A stretch of DNA of 64,000 nt from Apostichopus japonicus (lineage: Eukaryota > Echinodermata > Holothuroidea > Aspidochirotida > Stichopodidae), in assembly GCF_037975245.1 (NCBI RefSeq), contig NC_092577.1, positions 4,051,501 through 4,115,500 on the forward strand. Reading direction: 5' to 3'. Within the stretch, counting starts at the first letter, position 1; each line of letters opens with the position of its first letter. The notes under the pieces were generated by a model, which saw only the letters and a program-made list of their open reading frames with translations, was not told where the DNA came from and ran no database searches. Positions 1 to 12,100 of the stretch are shown one piece after another. Both the position numbers and the translations under genes were made by a program.

Positions 1-1365
1 ATAATTATTATAGAAGAGTTCTTTTGACATATTTGTCCAAAGTTTCATAGCAGAGTAGCAGTATTTTATGCATCTGAACTTGTGTTTCAGGGCAATTATT
101 TTTTTTCCTTTGTGACAATCCCTAAAACAGTTTTGGAGGTCGTCAGAAGGACAACTAGTTGTTGCATCATTGCATAGTGACTAAATAATCTCCAAGTATG
201 TCAAATTTGCATACAATTTGCGTAAAATTTGCATATAATTTGCATACATACTAATACGACATTACTCATGTACTAGCCTTCAGAGCCCATTTACTCGTAA
301 TAATCTCATTCCAAAGGGGAAAAAGGCTTGTGTAAGAACAGGATTTTGGGGTTGCCACTTAGTGAAATTAAAAGCAAGAGTGGTTTGGAATGGAATGAGA
401 AAGACAAAAGGCATCAAGTTAGGAGCTCTAATGAAAGTAGAGAAAATTTAGATCAAGGTTGTAAATTCCATGAAATATGGAGATCGAATAGGCCCAACTG
501 GGCCAAACGCTTTCCTCTCCAAGAGAACTCAGCTCAGATCGTAAAATACCCCATGAGAGGATGGGGGGGGGGTATGCGAGTGTACTGGGAAAGCTCTCAT
601 TAGCGTAGGAGTGAGTAGATGCAGCATTCTGATTTGCATGTCATTAAACGTTTACTTGATGATTGGCCAGAAAGCCGGACCTTCATGAATATGAAATAGA
701 TGCGTGGGTAGGAGCAATCTGTCAGGTCAGTGATCCTGTTATAAGATCATAACTGCTGCGGTTATATATTTAAGGGTCACATAGACCGTTTACATCATAG
801 ACACTCCACAGATCATTTTAATTTTCATCTATGTGGGTTTTATCTGTCTGTGTTCATGTGGAAGATGAACGTTTAACCTGTACTTGATAAGAATTTATTC
901 TCTATTGTATGATAGGATTATCTCTTATCAGATAGGGATAACAATTAACTTTGGATGATTGCGTTAAAGGAACAGTATAAATTATATTGAACCGAACACA
1001 ACATGAAACAGAAATTGTTTTTATTCGTCATAGATCATAAAGTTCTGCAAAATTGTGGGGTTTGTGTAGGGGGGGGAAGGAGGGGGGAGGGTGTTTTTCC
1101 CTTATATATATAATTTGTGTAAGGTGCATTAAAATATAATGACGAATAAATTGAACACCATTATTATGTTTCCATCCAATTCGATACCTTAAATAGACAC
1201 AGTACATGTTAGTCAGGCTTAGAATCACAGTTTTAGCCATTTGTTACAAAATGCTCGTTTATAAAATAAATTCCCAGTTGCTTTTACCATGACTTAATAC
1301 AAAGGCAACATTACTTTTGCACTGACAAACAGTGAAGCTGAATATTGAGTCCTGTATAGCAAGTA
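1..1365. other. Probable KYNU intron or upstream sequence without recognised gene
   Basis: AT-rich, with poly-G runs near 565 and 1070. No exon resembling the earlier part of kynureninase was found here or in 3840-4854. Confidence 0.5.
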
Positions 1366-1616
1366 CAATGATTGCACACAAATGCAATACATACAAATAT
1401 AAAGATATGTATGTAATACATATAACTGTCCATACAAATAATAATACACACATACAGTAAATACAATAAAATTGTCCAAGTACAAACATACAATCTATTA
1501 CACACAAATACATACAAATACTGTACATACAAATATAAAGACATACAAATACACTTACATACAAATATAAAGACATACAAATACACTTACATACAAATAT
1601 AAAGATACTCAAATGC
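1366..1616. repeat. Imperfect ACATACAAATATAAAG tandem repeat
   Basis: Short AT-rich units with TACATACAAATATAAAGA are repeated many times right up to the 5' edge of the LINE. Open frames on the other strand come only from this repetition. Confidence 0.8.
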
Positions 1617-1639
1617 AACAAATGTAAATTTTTCATCAA

Positions 1640-3840
1640 AACAATGTTACATAAATACACCTTGGATCGACATGCACCTGTAAAGATAAAAACTCTTCGA
1701 GTAAGACCATCCAGTCCTTGGTTCTCTGATGAAATCCGCTCAGCACGAAAAATTCGTCGCCAGCATGAAAGAAAATGGATGAATTCACGGCTCGAGGTTG
1801 ACCACCAAGAGTATTGCAAGCAACGGAATATTGTCAACAACTTGATCCGACATGCCAAGATAGAATATTTCTCTGCTCAAGTAGATTTGTGCACAGGTGA
1901 TCAAAAGAAACTATTTCAAATAGTAAACAGTCTTCTACATAGATCAAGAAACACTGTTCTTCCAACATCTGTCTCAAACAATGCTCTTGCAAATAACTTT
2001 TCAGACTTTTTTCTTCAGAAAATTGAAACTATACGTAAATCATTTATTACTGACTCTCTGGAAGATTCTTCTGAATTTCAGAAGGAAGAAAAACTCATTT
2101 CAAAATTATCTTTATTTCGTCTTACAAATACTCAAGAAGTTAATAATGTTATTATGAATTCACCTTCAAAGTCATGTGAACTTGACCCATTACCTACATA
2201 CTTGCTTAAGAAATGTATAACTGTGATTGTGCCATATATATCTATTATCATTAACAAATCCATTCAACGAGGTGTTTTTCCTGATAGCCTTAAGGTTGCA
2301 CATATTCGGCCACTTCTTAAGAAAGATGGCTTAGATAAAGAAAGTTTTAAGAATTACAGACCAGTGGCAAACCTAAAATTCTTGGGGAAAACTATTGAAC
2401 GCATTATTTCTAGTCGCATTACTGATCATATGAATACCAATGATGTATATGATCCATTTCAATCTGCTTATAGGGCTAACCATGGTATTGAGACTGCTCT
2501 ACTTCGAGTAAGCAGTGATATACTTTCTGAAATGGATAATGGTAGAATAGTGGCTATGGTCCTTTTAGACTTGAGTGCCGCATTCGACACTGTGGACCAT
2601 GAAATTCTGCTTTCGCGTTCGAATAGTTTCGTGGGTATTGATGCTGTTGCTCTGGAGTGGTGCAACTCTTACTTAAACAGACGACCTCAATATGTTTGTA
2701 TTGGGGATGAATTATCCAATCCTGTATACATGGATTATTCAGTTCCACAGGGTTCAGTCCTTGGACCTCAGTGGTTCCCTATTTATACACTTCCAATTCG
2801 TAGAATTTTGGCGAAGCACAATATTTCATATCACATTTATGCAGACGATACCCAGATTTACATTGATTTCAGTCCTTCTCAAGATGAGAGTGTTAAAGCC
2901 ATCACATGCCTTGAGAGTTGCATCAATGATATCCGTTTGTGGATGAGACGTAATTTTTTGAAGCTTAATGAAGAAAAAACTGAGTTTTTGCTTTTTGGTT
3001 CTTGTCATCAGCTTGCTAAAATTAATATTCCATTCATATCAATTGGTAATGTTCAGGTTCGCCCTTCCACTCATGCGCGTAATCTTGGTGTAATTTTTGA
3101 TTCCAATATGTCTATGAAACGCCACATTTCCAAAATAACAAGTTCTGCTGCATTTCATCTCAGAGGCATCTACAAATTACGAAACTATTTAAATGATAAG
3201 GCAACTGAACAAATTGTACATTCTTTTATCACTTCAAGGTTGGATATGGGCAATTCCTTACTCCTCGGTCTTCCACATGAACAGATTCACAGACTCCAAT
3301 TAATCCAAAACTCAGCTGCACGTATTGTAACTCATTCTCATAAGCATTGTCATATCCACCCTGTCTTAAAACACTTGCACTGGCTACCTGTAAAATATCG
3401 TATTATGTATAAAATTCTCCTTATTGTTTATAAATCACTTAAAGGACATGGTCCAATGTATATTTCTGACTTATTACATATGTATGTCCCCTCTCGTAAT
3501 CTAAGATCCAGCTCTCAATTTTTATTATCTGAAATTAAGTCCAAACATTCTTGGGGGGATAGGTCATTTATTGTTTCTGCCCCTCGCTTATGGAACCAAC
3601 TTCCCTTAAAAATCAGAAAAACATCTACTCTCTCTAACTTTAAGAAGAGCATAAAATCACACTTAATGACGAAAGCTTTTATATGATCTTATACCATTAA
3701 GTTTCTCTTCTGTCATTGTTTTGTATTTTTCTGTATTATTTGTATCATTTCTCATTGTCATTTGCGCCATGAACATTCTTTGAGTGGTGTGTGCGCATTA
3801 TAAGTCTTATTATTATTATTATTATTATTATTATCATCAT
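1640..3840 (+). mobile_element. CR1/L2-like LINE, 5'-truncated, with ATT-repeat tail
   Basis: An open frame at 1644-3686 (680 residues) covers the region after the endonuclease (DRHAPVKIKTLRVRPSSPWF), then a full reverse transcriptase: NYRPVANLKFLGKTIERI, QSAYRANHGIETALLRV, LLDLSAAFDTVDH, SVPQGSVLGP, the catalytic IYADDTQIY, FLKLNEEKTEFLLFG and LGVIFDSNMSMKRHI, plus the C-terminal domain to HWLPVKYRI. The endonuclease is missing, so the insert cannot move by itself. It ends in (ATT)n at ~3809-3834. It lies upstream of the first KYNU exon seen here, so probably within a KYNU intron. Clade by general resemblance only. Confidence 0.9.
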
Positions 3841-4435
3841 CAGAGTGGTGTGTTGGCAATATTCACAATGGAGTGTTTTTAGTCTGTGTTATGTTCAATG
3901 TGCAGGAGATAAAGATATGGAGGAGATAAGGTCTCTCACGCTTCGATCACTGCCATTGATCTAAAACATGTCAAGGCTCTCTCAGTTAATTTATATAATT
4001 GGGATCCCTTTCTCTGAATCGCAGAGAAGGAATCCTCTTTAGTTTACGTTTCGTGTATTTTGTTGCAAATCGATGGGGGACATAACGACTCTTTGAGTTG
4101 ACTCGGTACCGTATGTGATACAGGGAAATAGTTGCCATGGTTACAGTATCTTTTACAATATTTACATTACCCTTTTATGAGGGTAATATATCATCCACTC
4201 TGTTGACATATTCCTGATAAAGACAGAAATGTGTAAATTCATAGTTTGCTCAGAAGGTCACGGATAAAGAGGGCAAATGTCACTTGTGTATGAAATCTAT
4301 CAAGAGGTACAGTGGCTTTACGTGGACAAAATCTTATCTAGTATCGGTTGTGTAACTTGTATATGTGGTGAACTGTGACGGTCTGCCATCAGTGATGGAA
4401 TGCTGGTAGAAGGGAACACATCTGTTATTCTATAT

Positions 4436-4680
4436 AGAATTATTATATATCTACATATATACATACATATATAGATATATGTATATACATTTATATATAT
4501 ATATATATATATATCTATATCTATATATATGTCTATATAGTATATATAGACATATACATAGATATATATATATATTTATATATATATACTCATATATATA
4601 TGTATTTATATATACATGAGGGCTACACATTCATTTCTTATATAAAGATATATATGTATATACATATATATGCATGTGTA
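4436..4680. repeat. AT-rich microsatellite cluster (TATATA, ATATAC)
   Basis: Mostly TA and ATAC/ATAG dinucleotide runs in the intron just before the first visible KYNU exon. Confidence 0.9.
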
Positions 4681-4854
4681 AAACATCCTTAAATTAACAT
4701 TTTAACATGGTTCACCAGTACTTAATCAACCTTGTTTTTAGAATCAGTCCAGGGAGGTGACTAGTCATGTCAGAATCTTGCTGTCAACACAGCAAATGAC
4801 AAATGTTGTAGATGATGATCGTTTCTTGTTTCTTGTATATTTTCCCGTTTCCAG

Positions 4855-5887
4855 TATGTGAATGGTGGCGCCGGGGCATTAGCTGGGGCCTTCCTCCACA
4901 ATAAACATAAGAACAATAACTATCCAAAGTAAGTAGAGACAATTAAATTCAGATGTATTGTCTTAGCTATTGTTCTTTCCTTTTGTTTATCAATATCTAC
5001 GACAGGTGAAGCACAGCCATTGGCTGAGGAAATACTCATTACCTTTTCTCAAACTTTGCTCTGTAAAGTTCATGTTGGTTTTGCCGCTTGTATAGCGGCT
5101 GTAGCAGATAACGATTTCCGGACGATGTAGCTGTTTTCAATTTCACTTTTCATCATTCCATGGCCATAGTTTTGCTTTTATGCTGTTTCATTTGTCATTG
5201 TTTTCTGTTGTATATATGGAATGTTTTTATTTACCCTTAGGGTGATAATTTGAAGAAACAATCAAACAGGGAGTGCAAAGTCTTGGCTATTGTTCTTCAG
5301 GATTCTTTTGTTTTACAAAAGCTTTATTATTAGCCATAAGTAGAGTGATTTTATTCGGACTGAAACAATGAAACGATTAGTATTTTCTATTGTTCTGGCC
5401 ACATTCTTTTTGATAAACCTATTCACAACATTCACAGTCCTTTGTTTGAAAGTCGCTATGTCCTTAGCCCTAGTGTTGAAGTGGTAAAAGTAAATGGTCT
5501 TTTGTTTTGCAGAAAATATTTCCTTGTAACTTAAGAGCCATGTTCCAAGCCCTAAACCTTATCGTGAGTTTGACATTAAGATTGTGTATAGTGTAGTCGA
5601 GGAACACACAATATTTATTCATTGCTGTAGCACATAATCATACATTTGAAAGGCAAGGGATGGAATCTCACTGTCCCTAGCTAAGTCACAGTGATAGTGT
5701 AAGATGTTTGCCACTTAAACTGCTGGAGTACCTGTCAGTCTATATAATGTCTCTCTCTTTACTCTGCAGATTACTTGGATGGTGGGGCAACAGGATGAGC
5801 ACCAGGTTTCATATGTCCAATGGTAAATTAATCATACAGCATTTTTTCTTCTTTGCATATATATATACAGTATATATATATATATAC

Positions 5888-5933
<46 letters not shown>

Positions 5934-6225
5934 GGATCCTACCTTAGGTCGACAGTTACATTGACTTACACAGTAAATTTAATCTATCCCTAACCCTTTT
6001 TTCTAACCCTAACCCTGAACCGACCCTAACCAAAACTTTTAAATGAACGTTTTAGACGGAGAACATTATAAAGCTATTTGCGACAATAAAAAAGTGTCTT
6101 AAAATGGTAGTGAAAACATTAGGTCAACACTGAAATGTCGACCTAAGGTACACTGTTGACCTAAGGTACACTTTTTTACCATAAACTGTCGACCTAAGGT
6201 ACATATTATGCTTATATATATATAT

Positions 6226-6273
<48 letters not shown>

Positions 6274-6461
6274 GTATATATATATATATATATATATATA
6301 GAGATATATATATATATATAGATATATATTTCAAAGATTCAATTGTTCACTTCCTGCTGGAACAGAAGTAGATGTAGAGCAAATAATATAATATAATGTA
6401 GTCTGATGATCACCGTGAGGCGTTGAACTTGAGTTACAACATGCTGTAAATGACAGTATAG

Positions 6462-6508
<47 letters not shown>

Positions 6509-9051
6509 ACTTTAATAAAAAATCATTTACATTTTCATTGGCTATGGCTTTCAGACATACGTTCCCCCCCCAAAAAAAAAAATAAATGAAATAGTTGAGT
6601 GCAAGACTTTCTTTCTCAGGTAGTTGACTGCATTTTCACGACAAAGTGTAGTAGCTAGGCCCATGAAGTTTCATCTCAGGTGCCGAAGCAAATCACGGTA
6701 CTGCATGTTTTTGCATGTGTATTAAAATACTTAATAACGGTAATAAAATATGTCCGGTCAACAAACTGGTCTAACAGACAGCAGAGGAAGACATTTTAGT
6801 TATTATCGTGCAAATTTCTCCTGGTCGAAGAGTTTGGAGGGTACTGTATATATTTTTTTTTAGATGCTACCAGTGCCCCATTCGAACAGTAGTCGTGATG
6901 TCTGCTAAAAAGGCATTAGGGTGGTCCTGAACCTGTTTTCATCGATGGGTTAACTCAAAAGTTTAAGAGCAGCATCGTATGTTTAATTCTAAACATAAAG
7001 CCATTGGATCGTCCTCATTTTAAAGAGAGGAAAAAGTGTAGTTAAGAATAAAAAGGTTGGTTTCTCATCACGAATGAGCTTCAAACCAATTTTATCAATA
7101 CAAAAGTCCGAATTGTCTCACCATTTTACCTATTGTTTTATTGCTTGATTTGAAAATATGCTATGAGTGTGGACTTGTTATTGTTATTAATGTATAAATT
7201 TGTTACAATAGAATTATCATTCAGTTGTGATTTAGTTAAACGTACAGACTATATTCATAGTAGTACAATATCCTCAACTTGATAACACAGGGAAGTGGCC
7301 GAGAATTATCCCAAAACCTGTGGTTAATCCCCCCCAAAACCCAGGGGATTTGGACACACATGCAAGTGTTCACCATTAATAAACACCCTACCGCCATTTT
7401 AGCAGACGTTTAACTACTTTTCAAACAGGGCACGGTTAGCAACTAAACAAAACAATATACAGTACACTCCAAACTCTTCGACCAGGAGAAATTTGCGCGA
7501 TACTAACTAAAATGTCTCCCTCTGCTGTCTGTTAGACCAGTTTGTTGACCCGACATATTTTATTACCGTAACTAAGTATTTCAAAAAACATGCAAAACAT
7601 GCAGTACCGTGATTTGCTTCGGCACCTGAGATGAAACTTCATTGGCCTAGCTACTACACTTTTTCATGGGAAAATGTGTGGAAACCACAGAATACCGATC
7701 AACACAGGAACCTGGCAACCAGTTTATATACAGTGTGAAAATGTGTGAACTAGCCCTAGGAAACACGGTTGTGTGTGACACAGAATTTTCAAAGTTATCG
7801 CTTATTTATTTTTTGATTTTGTTTTGAGTTGGATTGTCACAGGTTTTCCACAGGTAAGTAACACACATTATCACACTGTATTACAAGTCTCAGAGTCCAC
7901 AGGTTTGCGCAAAAGTCAAAACACACATGAAAAAAGCAAGCAGTTTTACCTCTTAATGTTGTAAAAAATAAAGTACCAGGTTCGCAGTGCATGTTTATGT
8001 GTGGGTTATTTTTGTGTGTTTCACCAATGACCACCGGTGGAGGTAGCACAGATCATATTATGAAGATCATATAATTAAAAAGAATAATAGAAAACTGATT
8101 GGGAACAATAAGACAATGGAAAAGAGCATAGAAATTTATGGCTAGAATGGGATATAAAACAATGGCCTCTGGGTCATTAGCTCAGAGCTCCACCAACTGA
8201 GGTAAACAGTCCTTAATTGGTGGTGATCCCTATATCTAGCCATTTTTTTACTGGGGACACCAGTCAGAAACCACAGTGCCTGAAACACAGTGTAACCAAA
8301 GATCACCCCCCCCCGCCCCACCTGGGGTGTAGCAATGATGCGACTTCCTGAGAAATTCAGATTTTTATATATCTATTTTAATATGTATTTAGTATTTATT
8401 TTATTAGTATGTTAGTTATTCAAGTACATGAAATAATGGAAAATTGACGGTGAAAATTTAGGACAATGGAACAGAAATGTATCGTTCAAACGTCAAAGAG
8501 CAGTTTGGGAACAATTTCGTTTCTGAGATTTTGAACTGGTTGATGCAATCGAATGGTAAGAATATTCATGCGGGGACTGGACAGTAAACCAGGTCAAATA
8601 CCAGGATTCATGGACAGACCAATCGGGACAAAAACAGGTCCCTTATGATACGTGATTGGCCTATTATTTACAGTAACATCGTGTTGGTGTAGGGTTTTGA
8701 TTTCTTTTGAATGTGAATTCCTACACCCTAAAGCATTTCTGTTGAATGATTCCCACTTTTCTTTGTACTAACATTTGTACATCACAGCCTTATGTTTAAT
8801 TGATCATTAATGAAGGATGTATACCTACATATATTTAAATATATATACATACTCCACTGGGATTCGAACCCGGGCCTCCCACTTTATATGCGGACACCCT
8901 TACCAACTAGGCCAGGACACTGATTGTATGTCCAGAGGTTTGAAATTGTAATGATTGGAATATATGCGCTTTATATGCGGACATCCTTACCAACTAGGCC
9001 GACAGTTTCTTGACTGTTCTGGATTTTCCAACTCATTACCGTTTCAAATAA

Positions 9052-9104
<53 letters not shown>

Positions 9105-9106
9105 TA

Positions 9107-9144
<38 letters not shown>

Positions 9145-12100
9145 CTGTATATATATATATACTGTATATATAGACATAAGTATTTCTGGGCAAATGTTTC
9201 AGGATTGTCTGTGGTTGTCCCAGAGATAACCAGGTCTTGCCCCTTGGTTGTCAGAAAAATGTAGCAAAAATAATGAAGAATAGGTTCACTGTATGAGAGA
9301 TGTGTAGGTTTGGTGAATAGATCACCAATATGTACACTGTATGAGAGATGTGTAGGTTTGGTGAATAGAACAGCAATATGTACACTGTAGGAGAGATGTA
9401 TAGGTCTGGTGAATAGAACAGCAATATGTACACTGTAGGAGAGATGTGTAGGTTTGGTGAATAGAACAACAATATGTACACTGTAGTAGAGATGTGTAGG
9501 TTTGGTGAATAGAACAACAATATGTACACTGTATGTGTAGGTATGGTGAATAGAACAGCAATATGTAGTGTAGGAGAGATGTGTAGGTTTGGTTAATAGA
9601 ACAGCAATATGTATACTCTACAGTAAGTGAGATCTGTAGGTTTGGTGAATAGAACAGCAATATGTACACTGTTGGAGAGATGTATAGGTCTGGTGAATAG
9701 AACAGCATTTTGTACATTGTAGGAGAGATGTGTAGGTTTGGTGAATATAATAACAATATATAAACTGTAGGAGAGATGTTTAGGTTTGGTGAATAGAACA
9801 GTTATATATATACCACACTGTAGGAGAGATGTGTATGTTTTTGAATATAAATTCAGCATTTGGGATAATACCAATTAATCAGTTTACTTTTTTGTCCGTT
9901 TGTAAAGCCAATTTTGTATGTCCTAACATCGTCTCTGATGACCAGCCAATTAACCACTTAACGTTTGCCCTGTATCTGTTCTTTCCATCTATTAATATTT
10001 GTTAACAGTGTTACAGTAATCCATCTTTGTTTGTCTTTATTGTATTAGCGTAATTCTAACGTTCAAAGGAATTAATCAAACCATCGATGCAGACTTTGTT
10101 AGCTGGTCTGTCCTAAGTTTAATCAAATGTACCTCAATTTGCTCAATAGTCAATACAAGGCCACAGTTTATCAAATTATGACAAATGTGCCAGGTCTTTC
10201 ACTAAAACAAAAATTGTGACTGTATTCTAGTATTACCAAACATTGCACACGCTTAGTTTTATGTAGTTGCCTCTCGGTAAGTTGAGCTCAAGAAAAATTT
10301 GATCGAAATTCATATAATTTTGTTATCATAGCTTCTGTAGAAAATTTGTTTAGGGCTGAAATTTTTTTCGAGTCTAATGGAGTCATTGACTCATACGTTA
10401 ATCTTCAGTTTGCTAAATGAAATCACCTCGCTTTTATTAGGTTAGTTTGCACTTCCGCACTGACAATCTCATATTTTTAAAGCACATTCCATAAGTTTTT
10501 TCTCTGCAATTTAAAAATTTAAAGCAACTTTTTGAGTTAATATTTATCAAAAGCTTCCAAGCTATTCAATGTCAAAAACCCACGACAATGTACTTCATTA
10601 GGGTTGTTCACCTGTCAAGTTCTGATTTGATTTCAAAATAATGAAGGAGAAATCAGTTTGCTTTGAAATGTTTCATTACTACTGTTTGAAGTATGAAAAT
10701 TGTCCGGCAAAGAAATGTTAAAGAATTAATAAATTAATAAAAGGAAGTCATAAATGACTAGAAGCGTTAACGTGTATCCTAGATGTCAATTATGCCATCG
10801 TACGTGTTTTGAGTAGTAATGCTCGGTAGGTTTGAGAAAGAAGTTGCTAGCTGAAGCTCAAAAAGATGTTTAAAAAGCTGACTGCGGTTGTTTTTGTTAG
10901 AATTGTCTGCTATCATTAATAGCTTACACAAGACACAGATGGCAACCATCACACTTGGTTTATGTGGTAACAGAGACTGCGATGAACAACGTCACAAAAC
11001 AGCTAAGAAACAGTTGCTTCCGTTTGCAAGATGTCACAGATGTCATATTGTTCCTTCACACACACACGCACACACGTTTGTATTACATTCAGACCGAGGA
11101 CCCCATGATTTTTTCCATTGTTCAAATCCATGTACCCTAACCTTAACAATACCCCATACAATAGAATTCTTCTGAGGACGTGGTGATTCTTTAGAAATCA
11201 CAACCGAGGACCTAGAATTCTTTTGTTCAAGTCCTCGGTCAGAATACAAAACAAACGCATACAGACACGCACACACACAGACAGCTGAAGACTTCACAAG
11301 TCTAATTGTGACATCAAGCTTCAAGCCAATTGCTTTGAATTATTTATAGTCTTCTTTAATTATTACAACGTTTATTTTAGGTAGCGGAGATGGGGGTTTT
11401 TGTGGGTTTTTTTGTGTGGAAATGCAGAATCTAAAATATTAGAGCTCTGAATGTGAACTAATAATCAAATAATAATAATAATAATAGGTTTTACGATGTG
11501 GACACTGTTATTAACCAGGCTTTCTTTTGAATATTGGAAAAGAGAGATACAGAGATTGTCAGAAAGTCTCATGTCCTAGTGGCATCAACAAAACAGATTT
11601 ACAAACTTGTCAACCTTCGGATACTACTAGGATATCTCCCAAACCAAGCAAGATCATTTCCTCCCTGTCTTGGGGGTGGGGGGAGGGTGGAGGTGTTCAT
11701 CACAAAGTTCTCAGTTTATCACATCAGATTTACAAACCTGTCAGTCCTCGGACACAACTAAGATATCTCCCAAACGAGGCAAGGTCTTGTCCCTCGCTCT
11801 CTTTGGGTTGGGGGGGGGGAGGGGGGTGGAGGCGTTCATCACAAAGTTCTCAGTTTATCACATAATTAGTGACTGTTGCATGTTGGCTGTCTCCTTTTAA
11901 CCATTCCTTTCATTAACTTCACAGTAACCTTCTTTCAAGCCTTGTCTCATTTTAAGCTGCTTTGCACTTTCATCCAATATTTTTCTTCTCTCTTGCAAAC
12001 CCTCGCCAATACCGCCCTCCTGTTGCATTCTACCCGTAACATTATAGAGAGAACCACATGTGGTCACCACGCTGTACCATTTTATTCTCCAGAGCTGGAC

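Noticed and set aside
5984-6032. Telomere-like CCTAACCC units
   Set aside because: Few, imperfect and inside a transposon-like repeat; not a telomere or a fusion point.
8853-8914. A tRNA gene on the minus strand
   Set aside because: B box and D-arm words are present but no full pairing acceptor or anticodon stem; best seen as a SINE head. The same applies to 43225-43449 and 57721-57826.
9251-9874. Open frames with repeated SPNLHIS words
   Set aside because: Translation of the 48-bp minisatellite, multiple of three, so it stays open by chance.
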